Shown in pieces: positions 1 to 9,137 of a stretch of DNA of 64,000 nucleotides (within the stretch, counting starts at the first letter, position 1; every line of letters begins with the position of its first letter). The notes below the pieces were generated by a model that made no database searches, was not told the origin of the DNA, and worked only from the letters and a program-made list of their open reading frames with translations. A program made the translations under genes and the position numbers. This DNA comes from Pseudomonas salomonii (GTDB lineage: Bacteria; Pseudomonadota; Gammaproteobacteria; Pseudomonadales; Pseudomonadaceae). Location: NCBI RefSeq assembly GCF_900107155.1, contig NZ_FNOX01000008.1, positions 276,389 through 340,388 on the forward strand, written 5' to 3'.

Positions 1-1
1 T

Positions 2-109
2 TGGCCCGCCTTGCGCTTGGCGTTGGCGATGGATCCTGAGCACCGAACGATCAGCGTGGAGGAGTTGGGCGAGGTGATGGCGCGTTGTCGATGGCGCTGG
101 TTCAGATAG
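2..109 (+). CDS. Possible 3' end of a gene entering from the left edge
   Basis: A frame open from the window edge ends at a TAG at 107-109, giving about 35 residues rich in Arg and Trp near the end (final residues RCRWRWFR). No domain is recognisable in so short a piece. It may be the true C-terminus of a gene upstream, or chance. The 75 bp between it and the next stop codon on the other strand holds nothing I recognise. Confidence 0.25.
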   Translation, partial: WPALRLALAMDPEHRTISVEELGEVMARCRWRWFR

Positions 110-183
110 CTAGGGGTGTCTGCCGATGTTTCGATTGGGCCGACGCTGTGTATCTGCTGTTTTGTGGGGGGCTCCCACATTAG

Positions 184-513
184 CTACCCGGCCAAGTCAT
201 GCAGCCGGCAGTACTCTTCCCACCCCAACCCGGCCATCTGCGCGACTTCCTTGTGCACTTCCAGGCGCTGAGCCTCAAAGGCTTCGGCCGATTCGGCCGT
301 CAACTTAAGCGTCAGCTCCCAGGCAAACAGATTCTGGCGCTCAGCCTCGGCCTCGAAAGCCTCATGCAAGCGCTCGGCGCGATACTGCGCGAGGGTTTCG
401 CCTTTGGCTTGGGCGGCCAGAGGGTTGAGGGTGTCCAGTTGCGTAGCCACCTGGGGGTGTTCACTCAAGAAACGGTCCAGGGCGCGCTGGTGGTTATCAC
501 CGGGTTCTGACAA
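184..513 (-). CDS. DUF6388-type small acidic protein
   Basis: A 109-residue, Glu- and Ala-rich, predicted helical cytoplasmic protein with no signal peptide or membrane segment. The start is a TTG at 511-513, chosen because an AGGAG ribosome-binding site lies 7 bases upstream and no ATG fits. The sequence resembles the short Pseudomonas family annotated DUF6388, recognisable from the C-terminal GWEEYCRLHDLAG-like segment. The function is unknown. It stands alone, divergent from the EAL gene, and nothing around it suggests a pathway. Confidence 0.7.
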   Translation of the reverse strand: MSEPGDNHQRALDRFLSEHPQVATQLDTLNPLAAQAKGETLAQYRAERLHEAFEAEAERQNLFAWELTLKLTAESAEAFEAQRLEVHKEVAQMAGLGWEEYCRLHDLAG

Positions 514-806
514 GGGCTTACTCCTGATTGGATGAAGTCAATAGATGGGGGCATGCACTAGGCTTTGCAATCAGTCAGCGGGCAATCGCCATACAGGCGG
601 CCAGGGTCGCCGGCCTGGCATGGGGGAAGCCGGTTTGAAGGCTAACCCGATGGCCCCGACAAATCGCGCAAACTGACATTAATTCTGAATAATTAATCGT
701 AGTACGGCAAAAGCCTTTCGCTACCGGTAGGTGGCCGTGTAGCGTTACATGGGATTTGGGCACTGCCAAGCATGGGCAGAAAGCGATACGGGCAGAGGGA
801 CGGGGC
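514..806. other. Intergenic region between DUF6388 gene and EAL gene
   Basis: About 290 bp between divergent starts, which must hold promoters for both genes. A locally AT-rich stretch (around 675-710) is the likeliest promoter zone for the EAL gene. I see no convincing operator, terminator or small ORF. Confidence 0.4.
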
Positions 807-2879
807 ATGTCGCAAACGCTGTTCAAACTTTTCCTCACCCAGCGCCTGGCTGCCTTGGCCAGCACCGAGTCATTACGCGCTATTCGCGAGGGCTTGTTGT
901 GGATCCTGCCGTGCCTGCTGGTCTCCGCCGGTTTCCTGATCTTGTCCGAATGCGCCAACGCGCTGGGCTTCGATCCGCAGGTAGTGGCGTTTCTGTCGGG
1001 GTTGCATAACCAGATCAGCTCGGTAATTCCGCTGCTGGTGGCGGCCTCCATTGGCTACATGCTCGCCATCCAGCACCGCCTGCCACAATTGCCGGTGGCA
1101 TTTTTGTGCCTGGCGCACGTGGTAGTCGCCACGTTTGTGTTGCGTGACTACCCGCGCGCATCGGCGACGTTTGTGTTGTTTATCGCCATCGCATCGCCCC
1201 TGTTGAATGTGCCGGCAATCGCCTGGCTGCACCGCTTTCGCTGGACGCGCCTGGTCAACGAAGACCTGGTGGGCCACAACCTGCGCGGCACCATCAATAT
1301 GGTGGTGCCGGGCGCCATTACGGCGCTGTTGCTGGTGCTGGTGTTGTCATTGCTGGTGCAGATTCCCTCTGTGGCGCAACTTCAGGGGCCGCAGGTACTG
1401 GATGCGCTGCAATCACCCTATGGCAGCGGGTTGTTTGTCACCCTGATGAACTCATTGCTGTGGTTTTTCGGCATTCACGGTGTGTACGCCATGCAGCCGC
1501 TGTTCGACGTACTGGACCAGGCCGTGGTGCTCAATGGCGCCGCGCTGGCGGCGGGTGAGCCGATCAAGTACCTGCTCAACAGTGGCCTGCTCGGCTCTTT
1601 CGCATTTATCGGTGGGTCGGGCGGGGCGTTGTGTTTGCTGTTGGCGATCCTGCTGTTTTCCAAAAGCCAGTCCATGCGTTTGCTGGCGATGGCCAGCCTG
1701 CCGCTGTCGTTGTTCAATGTCAGCGAAGTGCTGTTGTTCGGCTTGCCGATCATCCTTAACCCGCGTTTGTTTATCCCGTTTTTGCTGGTGCCGGCGTTCA
1801 ACACCCTGCTGGCCTTGACGGTGGTGCAGTGGGGCTGGGTGTCGCCGGCAGTGGCCAGCGTGCCATTTACCGCGCCCGTGCTGCTCAATGCTTACCTCAG
1901 CACCCACGGCGACATCGCGGCAGTGGTGCTGCAAGTGCTGCTATTGGGCCTGGGCACCCTGGTGTATGCGCCCTATGTGCGCGCGATTCATCGCCAGTCC
2001 AGTGATGGCGGCACCGTGTACCTCAAGTCGTTGGATATGACCTTCCGCGGCCTCGAAGAGAAAGGCCGCCTGCTGGAACTGGACCCGGTGTTGGCGTCCC
2101 ACAAGGCGGCCGCCCGTCAGGCCGTCGAATTGAGCCGTATCCAGCAGATCAGCGATTACGAGTTCTACCTGGAATTCCAGCCCCAAGTCTCGACCCGCAC
2201 CGGCCTGTGCACCGGCTGTGAGGCGCTGATGCGTGCGCGCGACAGCCAGGGCACGGTGCATTCGCCCTGGGAATTCCTGCAATGGCTGGCCCAGGCGCGG
2301 TTGATGCCGGACGTGGATGTGTGGGTGGCCTCCCAGGCCGTACGCCAGTATCAGAAGTGGCAGAAGATCGGCTTTGACTTGCCCATGACTATCAATATTT
2401 CCAGCGCCACGCTGACCCAGGCTGGCTATGGCGAGCGCCTGGTGGAAATTCTCGCCCAGGCCCATGGCCGGGTCTCGGTGGAAATCACCGAAGACGCATT
2501 GGTCGGTGATCTCCAGGCCACCCGCCAGACCATCCAGAGGCTCCAGGCGATCGGCGCCAAGGTGTATATCGATGACTTCGGTACCGGGTTTTCGGCCTTG
2601 AGCTATCTGCACCAGTTTCCGGTGGACTTTATCAAGATCGACCGCAGTTTCGTGGTGGCCCAGCGCGACCCCAAAGGCGCCCAGGTATTGACCGGCATGC
2701 TGCGCTTCTGTGAGGCGCTGAACCTGGGCGTGGTGGTCGAGGGCGTGGAAACCGCCGAGCAGTTGGCCTTTTTGAACACCGGCACCGAGTTGTTTATCCA
2801 GGGCTGGTATTTCAGTAAGGCGCTGCCCGGCGACCTGCTGCCGGGCTTTGTCCGCAGGCGGGCGGCGGCTCAGCTGTAA
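807..2879 (+). CDS. Membrane c-di-GMP phosphodiesterase, PTS EIIC-like sensor fused to EAL domain
   Basis: A 690-residue protein. Residues ~1-410 are a polytopic membrane region resembling a PTS EIIC (cellobiose-type) domain. Residues ~450-690 form an EAL domain. The EAL catalytic set is intact: EALMR (~472), the Asn of TINIS, Glu in VEITED, DDFGTG (~589), Lys in IKIDRS, VVEGVET and the late Gln of QGWYFS. It should therefore hydrolyse cyclic di-GMP. There is no EIIA or EIIB domain, so the EIIC part probably binds a sugar or acts as a sensor rather than completing a phosphotransferase; this is inference. The start at 807 follows an AGAGGGA site, whereas an upstream in-frame start at 756 lacks one. 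The 3' end overlaps the convergent hydrolase gene by 10 bp. Confidence 0.88.
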   Translation: MSQTLFKLFLTQRLAALASTESLRAIREGLLWILPCLLVSAGFLILSECANALGFDPQVVAFLSGLHNQISSVIPLLVAASIGYMLAIQHRLPQLPVAFLCLAHVVVATFVLRDYPRASATFVLFIAIASPLLNVPAIAWLHRFRWTRLVNEDLVGHNLRGTINMVVPGAITALLLVLVLSLLVQIPSVAQLQGPQVLDALQSPYGSGLFVTLMNSLLWFFGIHGVYAMQPLFDVLDQAVVLNGAALAAGEPIKYLLNSGLLGSFAFIGGSGGALCLLLAILLFSKSQSMRLLAMASLPLSLFNVSEVLLFGLPIILNPRLFIPFLLVPAFNTLLALTVVQWGWVSPAVASVPFTAPVLLNAYLSTHGDIAAVVLQVLLLGLGTLVYAPYVRAIHRQSSDGGTVYLKSLDMTFRGLEEKGRLLELDPVLASHKAAARQAVELSRIQQISDYEFYLEFQPQVSTRTGLCTGCEALMRARDSQGTVHSPWEFLQWLAQARLMPDVDVWVASQAVRQYQKWQKIGFDLPMTINISSATLTQAGYGERLVEILAQAHGRVSVEITEDALVGDLQATRQTIQRLQAIGAKVYIDDFGTGFSALSYLHQFPVDFIKIDRSFVVAQRDPKGAQVLTGMLRFCEALNLGVVVEGVETAEQLAFLNTGTELFIQGWYFSKALPGDLLPGFVRRRAAAQL

Positions 2880-3724
2880 GCGTGGGCGGATGCGTATTCG
2901 CGCTGGGTCTGTTCGATCTCTTCGACCAGAGCGTCGATACCCGCCAGCCGTGCACGATTGTCATGGTCCCAGGGGTGAAAGCCCGGTTTGAAGTAGTGCA
3001 GCCACGGCCGCAGCATGCGTGGGAACACGCCCTTGGGTCCGTATAGAAACTTGAGCATGCGCCAGAATCCCTTCAGGTGCCCACCGGCTTTGCGGTCGGC
3101 CAACAGCAGGCGCACGTGGAAATCAAACACCACCAGCCAGAACAGCAGCGTGGTGGTCAACATGGTGCCGGTGCGCAACAGATAGCGCATCGGCCCAGGC
3201 TTGATCACGGTGTTCCACACATCGAACGCCACGGCCTTGTGCTCGGTTTCTTCGAGGGCGTGCCAGTACCACATCTGCTGGTAGCCCTTGAGTGACTTGC
3301 CAAAACGCGACGGGTCGCTGAGCAGGATTTCCGCGAGCATCGCGGTGTAGTGTTCCAGGGCGATGGTCACCGCCAGGTTGAACGACGGTGGCAGGTGTTT
3401 CTTTTGCAGGTCGAGGAAGAACTTCAGGCGCTTGTCGAGGGGGTGCGCCGGCAGACCGGCCGCTTGCAAGTGATCGTTATAGGCCACGTGTTCGCGGCTG
3501 TGCATGGCCTCCTGGCCGATAAACCCCTGGATTTCTTTCTTCAGCGCCGGGTCGTCGATGCGCTGGCGGTAGTGGCGCACGCTGTCCATGAAAAACAGCT
3601 CGCCCTGGGGAAACAGCAGCGACAAAGCGTTGAAAAAGTGCGTGATGAACGGGCCTTGTTCGTGCCAGTCCTTGATGCGCTCGGCAGGCAAGGCAAAACG
3701 GATATCGCGACGGATCGGCAGCAT
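2870..3724 (-). CDS. PF10118-family metal-dependent hydrolase
   Basis: A 284-residue protein matching the family annotated as predicted metal-dependent hydrolase (PF10118, COG3687). Conserved Glu/His clusters fit a di-metal helical fold: GQEAMHSREH (~residues 90-100), ALEHYTAM (~122-130) and ALEETEHKAVAFD (~156-168). The substrate is unknown; members often sit near flavin monooxygenases and SDRs, as here. It is the last gene of a three-gene operon, 15 bp after the SDR, with an AGGAG site before its ATG. A role in processing oxygenated lipids or ketones with its neighbours is inference. Confidence 0.8.
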   Translation of the reverse strand: MLPIRRDIRFALPAERIKDWHEQGPFITHFFNALSLLFPQGELFFMDSVRHYRQRIDDPALKKEIQGFIGQEAMHSREHVAYNDHLQAAGLPAHPLDKRLKFFLDLQKKHLPPSFNLAVTIALEHYTAMLAEILLSDPSRFGKSLKGYQQMWYWHALEETEHKAVAFDVWNTVIKPGPMRYLLRTGTMLTTTLLFWLVVFDFHVRLLLADRKAGGHLKGFWRMLKFLYGPKGVFPRMLRPWLHYFKPGFHPWDHDNRARLAGIDALVEEIEQTQREYASAHAYS

Positions 3725-3739
3725 GGTGCGTGCTCCTGT

Positions 3740-4630
3740 TCAGAGTCGGGTTTCGTCGTTGGTTTCGAACACCGGCGTGCGTGGTTTGGGCGCCATACGC
3801 TTGCTGGCGAAGACCACAAGGGCTTGATAGGCCGCCGGCAGGCAACGGGCGAGCAGGTCGAGAAAATACGCGTCGCGACCGATCAGCACGCGGCGCTTGT
3901 TCTTGAGCACACCGTGCAGAATCACCTTGGCGGCCTGGTCGGCGTCGGTAATGAAGAGTTTTTCGAAGTCGGCGCGGGCCTGTTGCTCGCTGTGGATCAG
4001 AAAGCCGGTCATGTTCGCGTCGATACGGCTGCTGCGGCAGATATCGGTGCGAATGCCGCCGGGGTGCACGCAGGTGGCGGACACACCGCAGCCTTGCAGG
4101 TCGAGTTCCTGGCGCAGGGATTCGGTAAAGCCGCGCACGGCAAACTTGGTCGCGTTGTAGCCGCTCATGCCCGGCTGGGCAAACAGGCCGAATACGCTGG
4201 AAGTATTGACCACATGCCCTTCGCCGCTGGCTTTGAGGTGTGGCAGAAACGCCTTGGTGCCATGCACCACGCCCCAGAAGTTGATGCCGACGATCCACTC
4301 AAGGTCGGCATAGTCCACGCCCTCGACCGTACTCGACAGCGCCACGCCGGCATTGTTGAAGATCAGGTTGACCTGGCCATGCTCCGCCGCGCAGCGTGCG
4401 GCCCAGTCTTGCATGGCCTGGCGGTCGGCCACATCGACGACGTGGGTGGTGATCATGACCGGCGACAAGGTCGATGACTTGATCAGCGCCAAGGTCTGTT
4501 CCAGGCCTTGGCTGTTCTTGTCCGAAAGCGCCAGGTGGCAGCCTTCGCGCGCCAGTGCGAGTGCCAGGGCGCGGCCCATGCCGGAAGCTGCGCCGGTGAT
4601 TGCCGCCACGCGGCCCTTGAATGACTTCAT
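3740..4630 (-). CDS. Short-chain dehydrogenase/reductase
   Basis: A 296-residue classical SDR. The N-terminal nucleotide-binding motif TGAASGMG lies at ~12-19, with NNAG near residue 92, a catalytic Ser in NTSSVFG and the YNATK active-site motif near 160. These imply an NAD(P)-dependent alcohol/ketone oxidoreductase. The start at 4630 was chosen because its ATG overlaps the monooxygenase stop (ATGA), implying translational coupling; an open frame continues upstream to 4816 but lies inside the monooxygenase gene. With a Baeyer-Villiger enzyme upstream, it may supply or consume the ketone substrate; this is inference. Confidence 0.88.
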   Translation of the reverse strand: MKSFKGRVAAITGAASGMGRALALALAREGCHLALSDKNSQGLEQTLALIKSSTLSPVMITTHVVDVADRQAMQDWAARCAAEHGQVNLIFNNAGVALSSTVEGVDYADLEWIVGINFWGVVHGTKAFLPHLKASGEGHVVNTSSVFGLFAQPGMSGYNATKFAVRGFTESLRQELDLQGCGVSATCVHPGGIRTDICRSSRIDANMTGFLIHSEQQARADFEKLFITDADQAAKVILHGVLKNKRRVLIGRDAYFLDLLARCLPAAYQALVVFASKRMAPKPRTPVFETNDETRL

Positions 4631-6165
4631 GACAGGCTGCCTTCTGCAGTGGGTTGCGGGGCCACGACAACCGCGCGCGACGCAGAGGCCGGCAACGGGT
4701 TGGCGAGGTAGTCCTTGAGCGCAAAGTGCCGGGTGACCTGCTTGAAACGCCAGGTCGAGCCGGGCCACAAGGTGGTGTTCTTGCCGGTGCGCGGGTCCAG
4801 GTACCAGCTCTGGCAACCGCCGGTGTTCCAGATGGTGCGCTTGAGCTTGTCCTGCAACTGTTGGTTGTAGGCCTGCTCGACGGCGGGTTTGACCTCGACC
4901 GTGGCAATGCGCTGGTGCTGCATGTGTTTGAGCGCATCGAGGATGTAGGTAACCTGGGCTTCGATCATCAGAATCATCGAGTTATGCCCCAGGCCCGTGT
5001 TAGGCCCGACAATCAGGAACAGGTTGGGATAACCCGGCACCGTCGTGCCTTTATAGGCGTGGGCGCCATCGCGCCAGGCGTCCATCAGGTCGACGCCGTC
5101 GCGACCGATGATGCAGTCGCGGGGCAGCGGGTCGGTGGCCTGGAAACCGGTGCCGAAAATCAGGCAGTCGGCCGGGTGCTTGATGCCGTCGCTGGTCACC
5201 ACGCCGTCGGCTTCGATGCGCAATACCGTGTCGGTCACCACCTCGACATTGCTGCGTGACAGCGCCGGGTAATAGTCATTGGAGATCAACACGCGCTTGC
5301 AGCCGATGGTGTAGTCCGGCGTCAGGGTTTTGCGCAGGGAAGGGCGCGCCACCTGTTTGCGCAAGTGGCGCAGGGCGATCTTCTGCACCATCTTCATCAG
5401 CCGTGGATGCAGGGCAAAGCCCACCACGCGGCCTTCCAGCGCCCAGTAAAAGGCGCCGCGCACCAGGCGTTGGGTAAACGGCAGGTGTTTGAAGGCCCAG
5501 CGTTCCACCCTTGAAATCTCGCGATCCGGCTTGGGCATGATCCACGGTGGCGTGCGCTGGAACAGGTCCAGGTGCGCCACCAGCGGGGCAATCTGCGGCA
5601 CGAACTGGATCGCACTGGCGCCGGTGCCGATCACCGCCACGCGCTTGCCTTTCAACGAATAGTCGTGATCCCAGTGCTGGGAGTGGAAGCGTTTGCCCTT
5701 GAAGCTGTCCAGCCCAGGAATATCCGGCAGCGCCGGGCGTGACAGGCCGCCCATGCCCGACACCAGCACCCGCGCGCTAACCTCGCGGCCATCGCTGAAG
5801 CTCAGGTGCCAGCGTTGCTGCTGCTCATCAAACACCGCACGTTGCAGGCCCATGCCGAAGCGCAAATAGGGCGTCAACTCGAAGCGCTGCGCGCAGTGCT
5901 CAAGGTAGGCGCGGATCTCCGCTTGCGGTGCGAACTGCCGCGTCCAGGTGGGGTTGGGCGCAAACGAGTACGAATACACATGGGACTGCACGTCACAGGC
6001 GCAACCGGGGTAGTGGTTGTCACGCCAGGTGCCGCCCAGGGTGTCGGCCTGCTCGGCGACAAAGAAGTCGGTAAACCCGGCTGCCTTGAGTTTGATTGCC
6101 ATGCACAGGCCGGCAAAGCCTGAGCCGATGATGGCGATGTCGATTGAATCACTGTGGGCATTCAT
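4627..6165 (-). CDS. Flavin-containing Baeyer-Villiger-type monooxygenase
   Basis: A 512-residue flavoprotein monooxygenase. The FAD-binding GSGFAG motif is at ~14-19 and a second Rossmann GTGAS for NADPH near 185. Between them is the type I Baeyer-Villiger fingerprint FKGKRFHSQHWD (F-x-G-x3-H-x3-W-D). It should insert oxygen next to a carbonyl, turning ketones into esters or lactones. It is the first gene of the monooxygenase-SDR-hydrolase operon, with an AGGGA site 6 bases before the ATG, and is divergent from an alpha/beta hydrolase that could cleave an ester product. The actual substrate cannot be read from sequence. Confidence 0.9.
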   Translation of the reverse strand: MNAHSDSIDIAIIGSGFAGLCMAIKLKAAGFTDFFVAEQADTLGGTWRDNHYPGCACDVQSHVYSYSFAPNPTWTRQFAPQAEIRAYLEHCAQRFELTPYLRFGMGLQRAVFDEQQQRWHLSFSDGREVSARVLVSGMGGLSRPALPDIPGLDSFKGKRFHSQHWDHDYSLKGKRVAVIGTGASAIQFVPQIAPLVAHLDLFQRTPPWIMPKPDREISRVERWAFKHLPFTQRLVRGAFYWALEGRVVGFALHPRLMKMVQKIALRHLRKQVARPSLRKTLTPDYTIGCKRVLISNDYYPALSRSNVEVVTDTVLRIEADGVVTSDGIKHPADCLIFGTGFQATDPLPRDCIIGRDGVDLMDAWRDGAHAYKGTTVPGYPNLFLIVGPNTGLGHNSMILMIEAQVTYILDALKHMQHQRIATVEVKPAVEQAYNQQLQDKLKRTIWNTGGCQSWYLDPRTGKNTTLWPGSTWRFKQVTRHFALKDYLANPLPASASRAVVVAPQPTAEGSLS

Positions 6166-6440
6166 AGGCTGTCCCTCATGGGCATCAGATGTGCTCCTGT
6201 TTTTGTTTTGTCTTTTAGATAGAACACCATTGCAAAGAAAAAATGAATTAATTATTTTAAAAAAGATTTTAAATAATCTACCTGAAAATATCGCCTACGC
6301 TAGGACCTTGTTCCCAATGTGCGCCTTGTCCGACGGACGAGCACGCTGGGCAGCAAGTCCGGGTCCAGGGTGTGGACGGTGGCTGAGGCCTTGACCAATA
6401 CCGGTCAGGGAGCAGCAGCAGGGAAGCAGAGGACCGAGCT
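6166..6440. promoter_or_regulatory. AT-rich divergent intergenic region
   Basis: This 275-bp gap separates the monooxygenase operon from the alpha/beta hydrolase. It contains a markedly AT-rich stretch (~6225-6290), unlike the GC-rich coding flanks, including an imperfect 16-bp palindrome near 6266-6281. It probably carries back-to-back promoters. No AraC- or TetR-type regulator gene sits beside it. Confidence 0.4.
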
Positions 6441-7439
6441 ATGGCGGTTGAATGGGTTGTCGCTGCGGGTGTGGTGGTGGGTGCCAGTGCGTTGTTGTGG
6501 GGCTTGAGTGCCTGGATGACACGGCGCATAGAAGCCACCGTTCCGATTAACGGGCGTTTCGTTGAGGTCGATGGCGAACGCTTTCATTATGTAGACGAAG
6601 GTAAAGGCCCACCGCTGGTGATGATTCACGGGCTCATGGGCAGCAGTCGCAACCTCACTTATGCATTATCCGGGCAATTACGTGAACGCTTTCGGGTGAT
6701 TACGCTGGACCGTCCGGGCTCCGGCTATTCCAGCCGGGGCGCACACACGGCGGCAGACCTGCCGGCCCAAGCCCGGCAAATCGCCGCGTTTATCAAGACC
6801 CTCGACCTGGATAAACCGCTGGTGCTGGGGCATTCCCTTGGCGGTGCGATTGCCTTGGCATTGGCGCTAGATCATCCGCATGCGGTGTCCGGCCTGGTCC
6901 TGGTTGCGCCGCTGACCCACCCGCAGCGCCTGTTGCCGCTGGTGTTTTTGTCATTGGCGGTGCGTCCTGCATGGTTGCGTCGCTGGCTGTCGCACACCCT
7001 GACCATGCCCGTGGGGCTGCTGACCAAAGGTTCAGTGGTCAAGGGCGTGTTTGCTCCCGATGCCGCGCCGCCGGACTTCGCCACCCGTGGCGGCGGCCTG
7101 TTGGGGATGCGCCCGGACAACTTTTACGCCGCCTCCACCGAGATCAACACGGTCAATGATCACCTGCCGGACATGGTCAAATGCTACCCGCAACTGACCC
7201 TGCCCATCGGCCTGATCTATGGCGCGCGGGACAAGGTGCTGGACTTCCAGAAGCACGGGCAGGCCCTGGCGAGCAAGGTGCCCGGCTTGAAGCTGCAAGT
7301 GGTGGAGGGCAGGGGCCATATGCTGCCGATTACCGCCACAGAGCGCGTGGTGGCGGTGGTGGAGCAGATTGCCAAGCGCGTCAAGCCGCCGCAAAACGAC
7401 CCGCTGCCGCAACGGCCATTGGCCTTGGTGGGCAAGTAG
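6441..7439 (+). CDS. Membrane-anchored alpha/beta hydrolase
   Basis: A 332-residue protein with an N-terminal hydrophobic helix (~6-25), then an alpha/beta-hydrolase fold. Visible elements are the oxyanion HGLMG (~62), the nucleophile elbow GHSLGG (Ser ~136), the acid Asp in YGARDKVLD (~263) and the catalytic His in GRGHMLP (~293). This predicts an esterase or lipase of the inner-membrane face. A GAGG site precedes the ATG. It stands between the Baeyer-Villiger operon and alkB, consistent with hydrolysing lipid esters, but the substrate is not determined. Confidence 0.86.
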   Translation: MAVEWVVAAGVVVGASALLWGLSAWMTRRIEATVPINGRFVEVDGERFHYVDEGKGPPLVMIHGLMGSSRNLTYALSGQLRERFRVITLDRPGSGYSSRGAHTAADLPAQARQIAAFIKTLDLDKPLVLGHSLGGAIALALALDHPHAVSGLVLVAPLTHPQRLLPLVFLSLAVRPAWLRRWLSHTLTMPVGLLTKGSVVKGVFAPDAAPPDFATRGGGLLGMRPDNFYAASTEINTVNDHLPDMVKCYPQLTLPIGLIYGARDKVLDFQKHGQALASKVPGLKLQVVEGRGHMLPITATERVVAVVEQIAKRVKPPQNDPLPQRPLALVGK

Positions 7440-7616
7440 CTGAGTAAACAGCTGAGTTAAAAAATTGTGCTACCCGACTCGCGGTTCGACGGCGTCGATG
7501 CCTGCTTTAGACACCTGACCAAACGGCAAAAAAAGAGACTGCCTGGTCACGTAAAAAAGCCTACGAGAAACTAGTTGACGACCTAACGATTCCGCGCTAT
7601 TAATTTTAAAAAATTA

Positions 7617-7636
7617 TTTCAATGTATAATTTGAAA
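7617..7636. promoter_or_regulatory. Inverted repeat upstream of alkB, overlapping a TATAAT hexamer
   Basis: TTTCAA at 7617-7622 and TTTGAA at 7630-7635 are separated by 7 bases. A perfect TATAAT lies at 7625-7630, partly inside the spacer. The same half-sites with the same 7-base spacing occur upstream of fadE (12007-12025). A repressor bound here would cover the -10 region; the regulator is unknown. Confidence 0.5.
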
Positions 7637-7722
7637 CAATTTTTGAAATGCCTAAGAGCGAATAAAATAATGAAAAAAACGCCTTTTATCGCATGTCCAA
7701 TCTGCCTCGTTCGGAGGCTGCC

Positions 7723-9003
7723 ATGAATCACACTCTGGCAACCCCAGCTGTCTGGACCGACGGCAAGCGTCACCTGTGGTGGCTCGGCATCATGCCGCTG
7801 GCAACTCCGCTGCTGTCCGGCGCCTTGGCGATGACCACCGGTGTACAGCAACTGTGGTGGGTCGGTGTGCTGGTGATCTTCGGCCTTATCCCGCTGATCG
7901 ACGGCCTGCTCGGTGAAGACGTCAGCAACCCACCCGAATCCGCCGTCAACCACCTCGAATCCCAAAGCTACTACCGCTGGATCGTCTACACCGGTGTGCT
8001 GTTCGTCATCTCGTCGGTGGTGATCACCGGCTGGCTCGCCGCCGGCGGCATCGACTGGATCATCAGCGGTGGTCTGTTGAACGCCACCGCCCACCTGGCC
8101 CCGTCGAGCTGGCTGGCCAAAACCGCCGCCTTCATTACCGCGCGCACTGAGTTGCACGGCGCCGTCAGCGGGTTCACCTACCTGGGTATGGCGATGTCCA
8201 CCGGCGCCGCCACCGGCATTGCCATCAACACCGCCCACGAGTTGGGGCACAAGCCCAAGCCGCTGGAAGTGTTCCTGGCCAAGGTCACCCTGGCGCCGAC
8301 TTTCTACGGGCACTTCTACACCGAACACAACCGTGGCCACCATGTACGCGTCGCCACCCCGGAAGACCCGGCCAGCTCGCGCCTGGGTGAGAGTTTCTGG
8401 GCGTTTCTGCCGCGTTCGGTGTGGTTCAGCGCCGTGTCGGCCTGGAACCTGGAGCGCGAACGCCTGCGCAAACTCGGCCTGCCGGCTCTGCACTGGAAGA
8501 ACGCGGTGCTCAGCGCCTGGATGTACAGCCTGGTGTTGTGGGGCGCGATGATTGCCTGGCTGGGCGCGGCGGTGATTCCGTTCCTGATCATCCAGGGCAT
8601 CTACGGGTTTTCGCTGCTGGAAGTGGTCAACTACGTCGAGCACTACGGGCTTAAACGTCAGAAGTTGCCCAACGGCCGTTATGAGCGTTGTTCCCCTCGG
8701 CATTCGTGGAACAGTAATCGGATTGTCACCAACATCTTTCTGTTCCAACTTCAGCGCCACTCCGATCACCATGCCAACCCGACCCGTAGTTACCAGTCGT
8801 TGCGCCACTTTGATGAGTCGCCGCAACTGCCTTACGGTTACGCCAGCATGATTGTTTGGGCTTATGTGCCGTACTTGTGGCGACGTCGCATGGACCATCG
8901 TGTATTGAATCACTATGCCGGGGATATCACCCTGACCAACCTTCAACCCTCACAGCGGTTGAAGTACCTGGAGAAGTACAGCAACAGCGCGACACCGTTT
9001 TAA
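7723..9003 (+). CDS. alkB: Alkane 1-monooxygenase AlkB
   Basis: A 426-residue integral-membrane non-haem di-iron hydroxylase that oxidises n-alkanes at the terminal carbon, using rubredoxin and rubredoxin reductase as electron donors. The family's histidine boxes are present: HELGHK, EHNRGHH and LQRHSDHH, plus the NYVEHYG motif. Several membrane helices are evident in the first 260 residues. The ATG at 7723 was preferred over the upstream in-frame start at 7693 because a GGAGG site lies 7 bases before it. No rubredoxin gene is in the window. It opens the alkane/lipid block. Confidence 0.96.
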   Translation: MNHTLATPAVWTDGKRHLWWLGIMPLATPLLSGALAMTTGVQQLWWVGVLVIFGLIPLIDGLLGEDVSNPPESAVNHLESQSYYRWIVYTGVLFVISSVVITGWLAAGGIDWIISGGLLNATAHLAPSSWLAKTAAFITARTELHGAVSGFTYLGMAMSTGAATGIAINTAHELGHKPKPLEVFLAKVTLAPTFYGHFYTEHNRGHHVRVATPEDPASSRLGESFWAFLPRSVWFSAVSAWNLERERLRKLGLPALHWKNAVLSAWMYSLVLWGAMIAWLGAAVIPFLIIQGIYGFSLLEVVNYVEHYGLKRQKLPNGRYERCSPRHSWNSNRIVTNIFLFQLQRHSDHHANPTRSYQSLRHFDESPQLPYGYASMIVWAYVPYLWRRRMDHRVLNHYAGDITLTNLQPSQRLKYLEKYSNSATPF

Positions 9004-9137
9004 TCTGAACTAACGCGTGTGTGGGTGAACGCGGGGTCTGTGTACCACGCAGGCTTTCTTCGCCCGGGATTCATCGGTTTTATTGCAAGTTAGTGGTTTG
9101 ACCCTACAACAATAATTTCAAGGGAAGGACGTACACC

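Noticed and set aside
4631..4816. Upstream extension of the SDR gene
   Set aside because: The extra 62 codons lie inside the monooxygenase gene, lack an SDR-like sequence and a start signal; the ATGA overlap at 4627-4630 gives the proper start.
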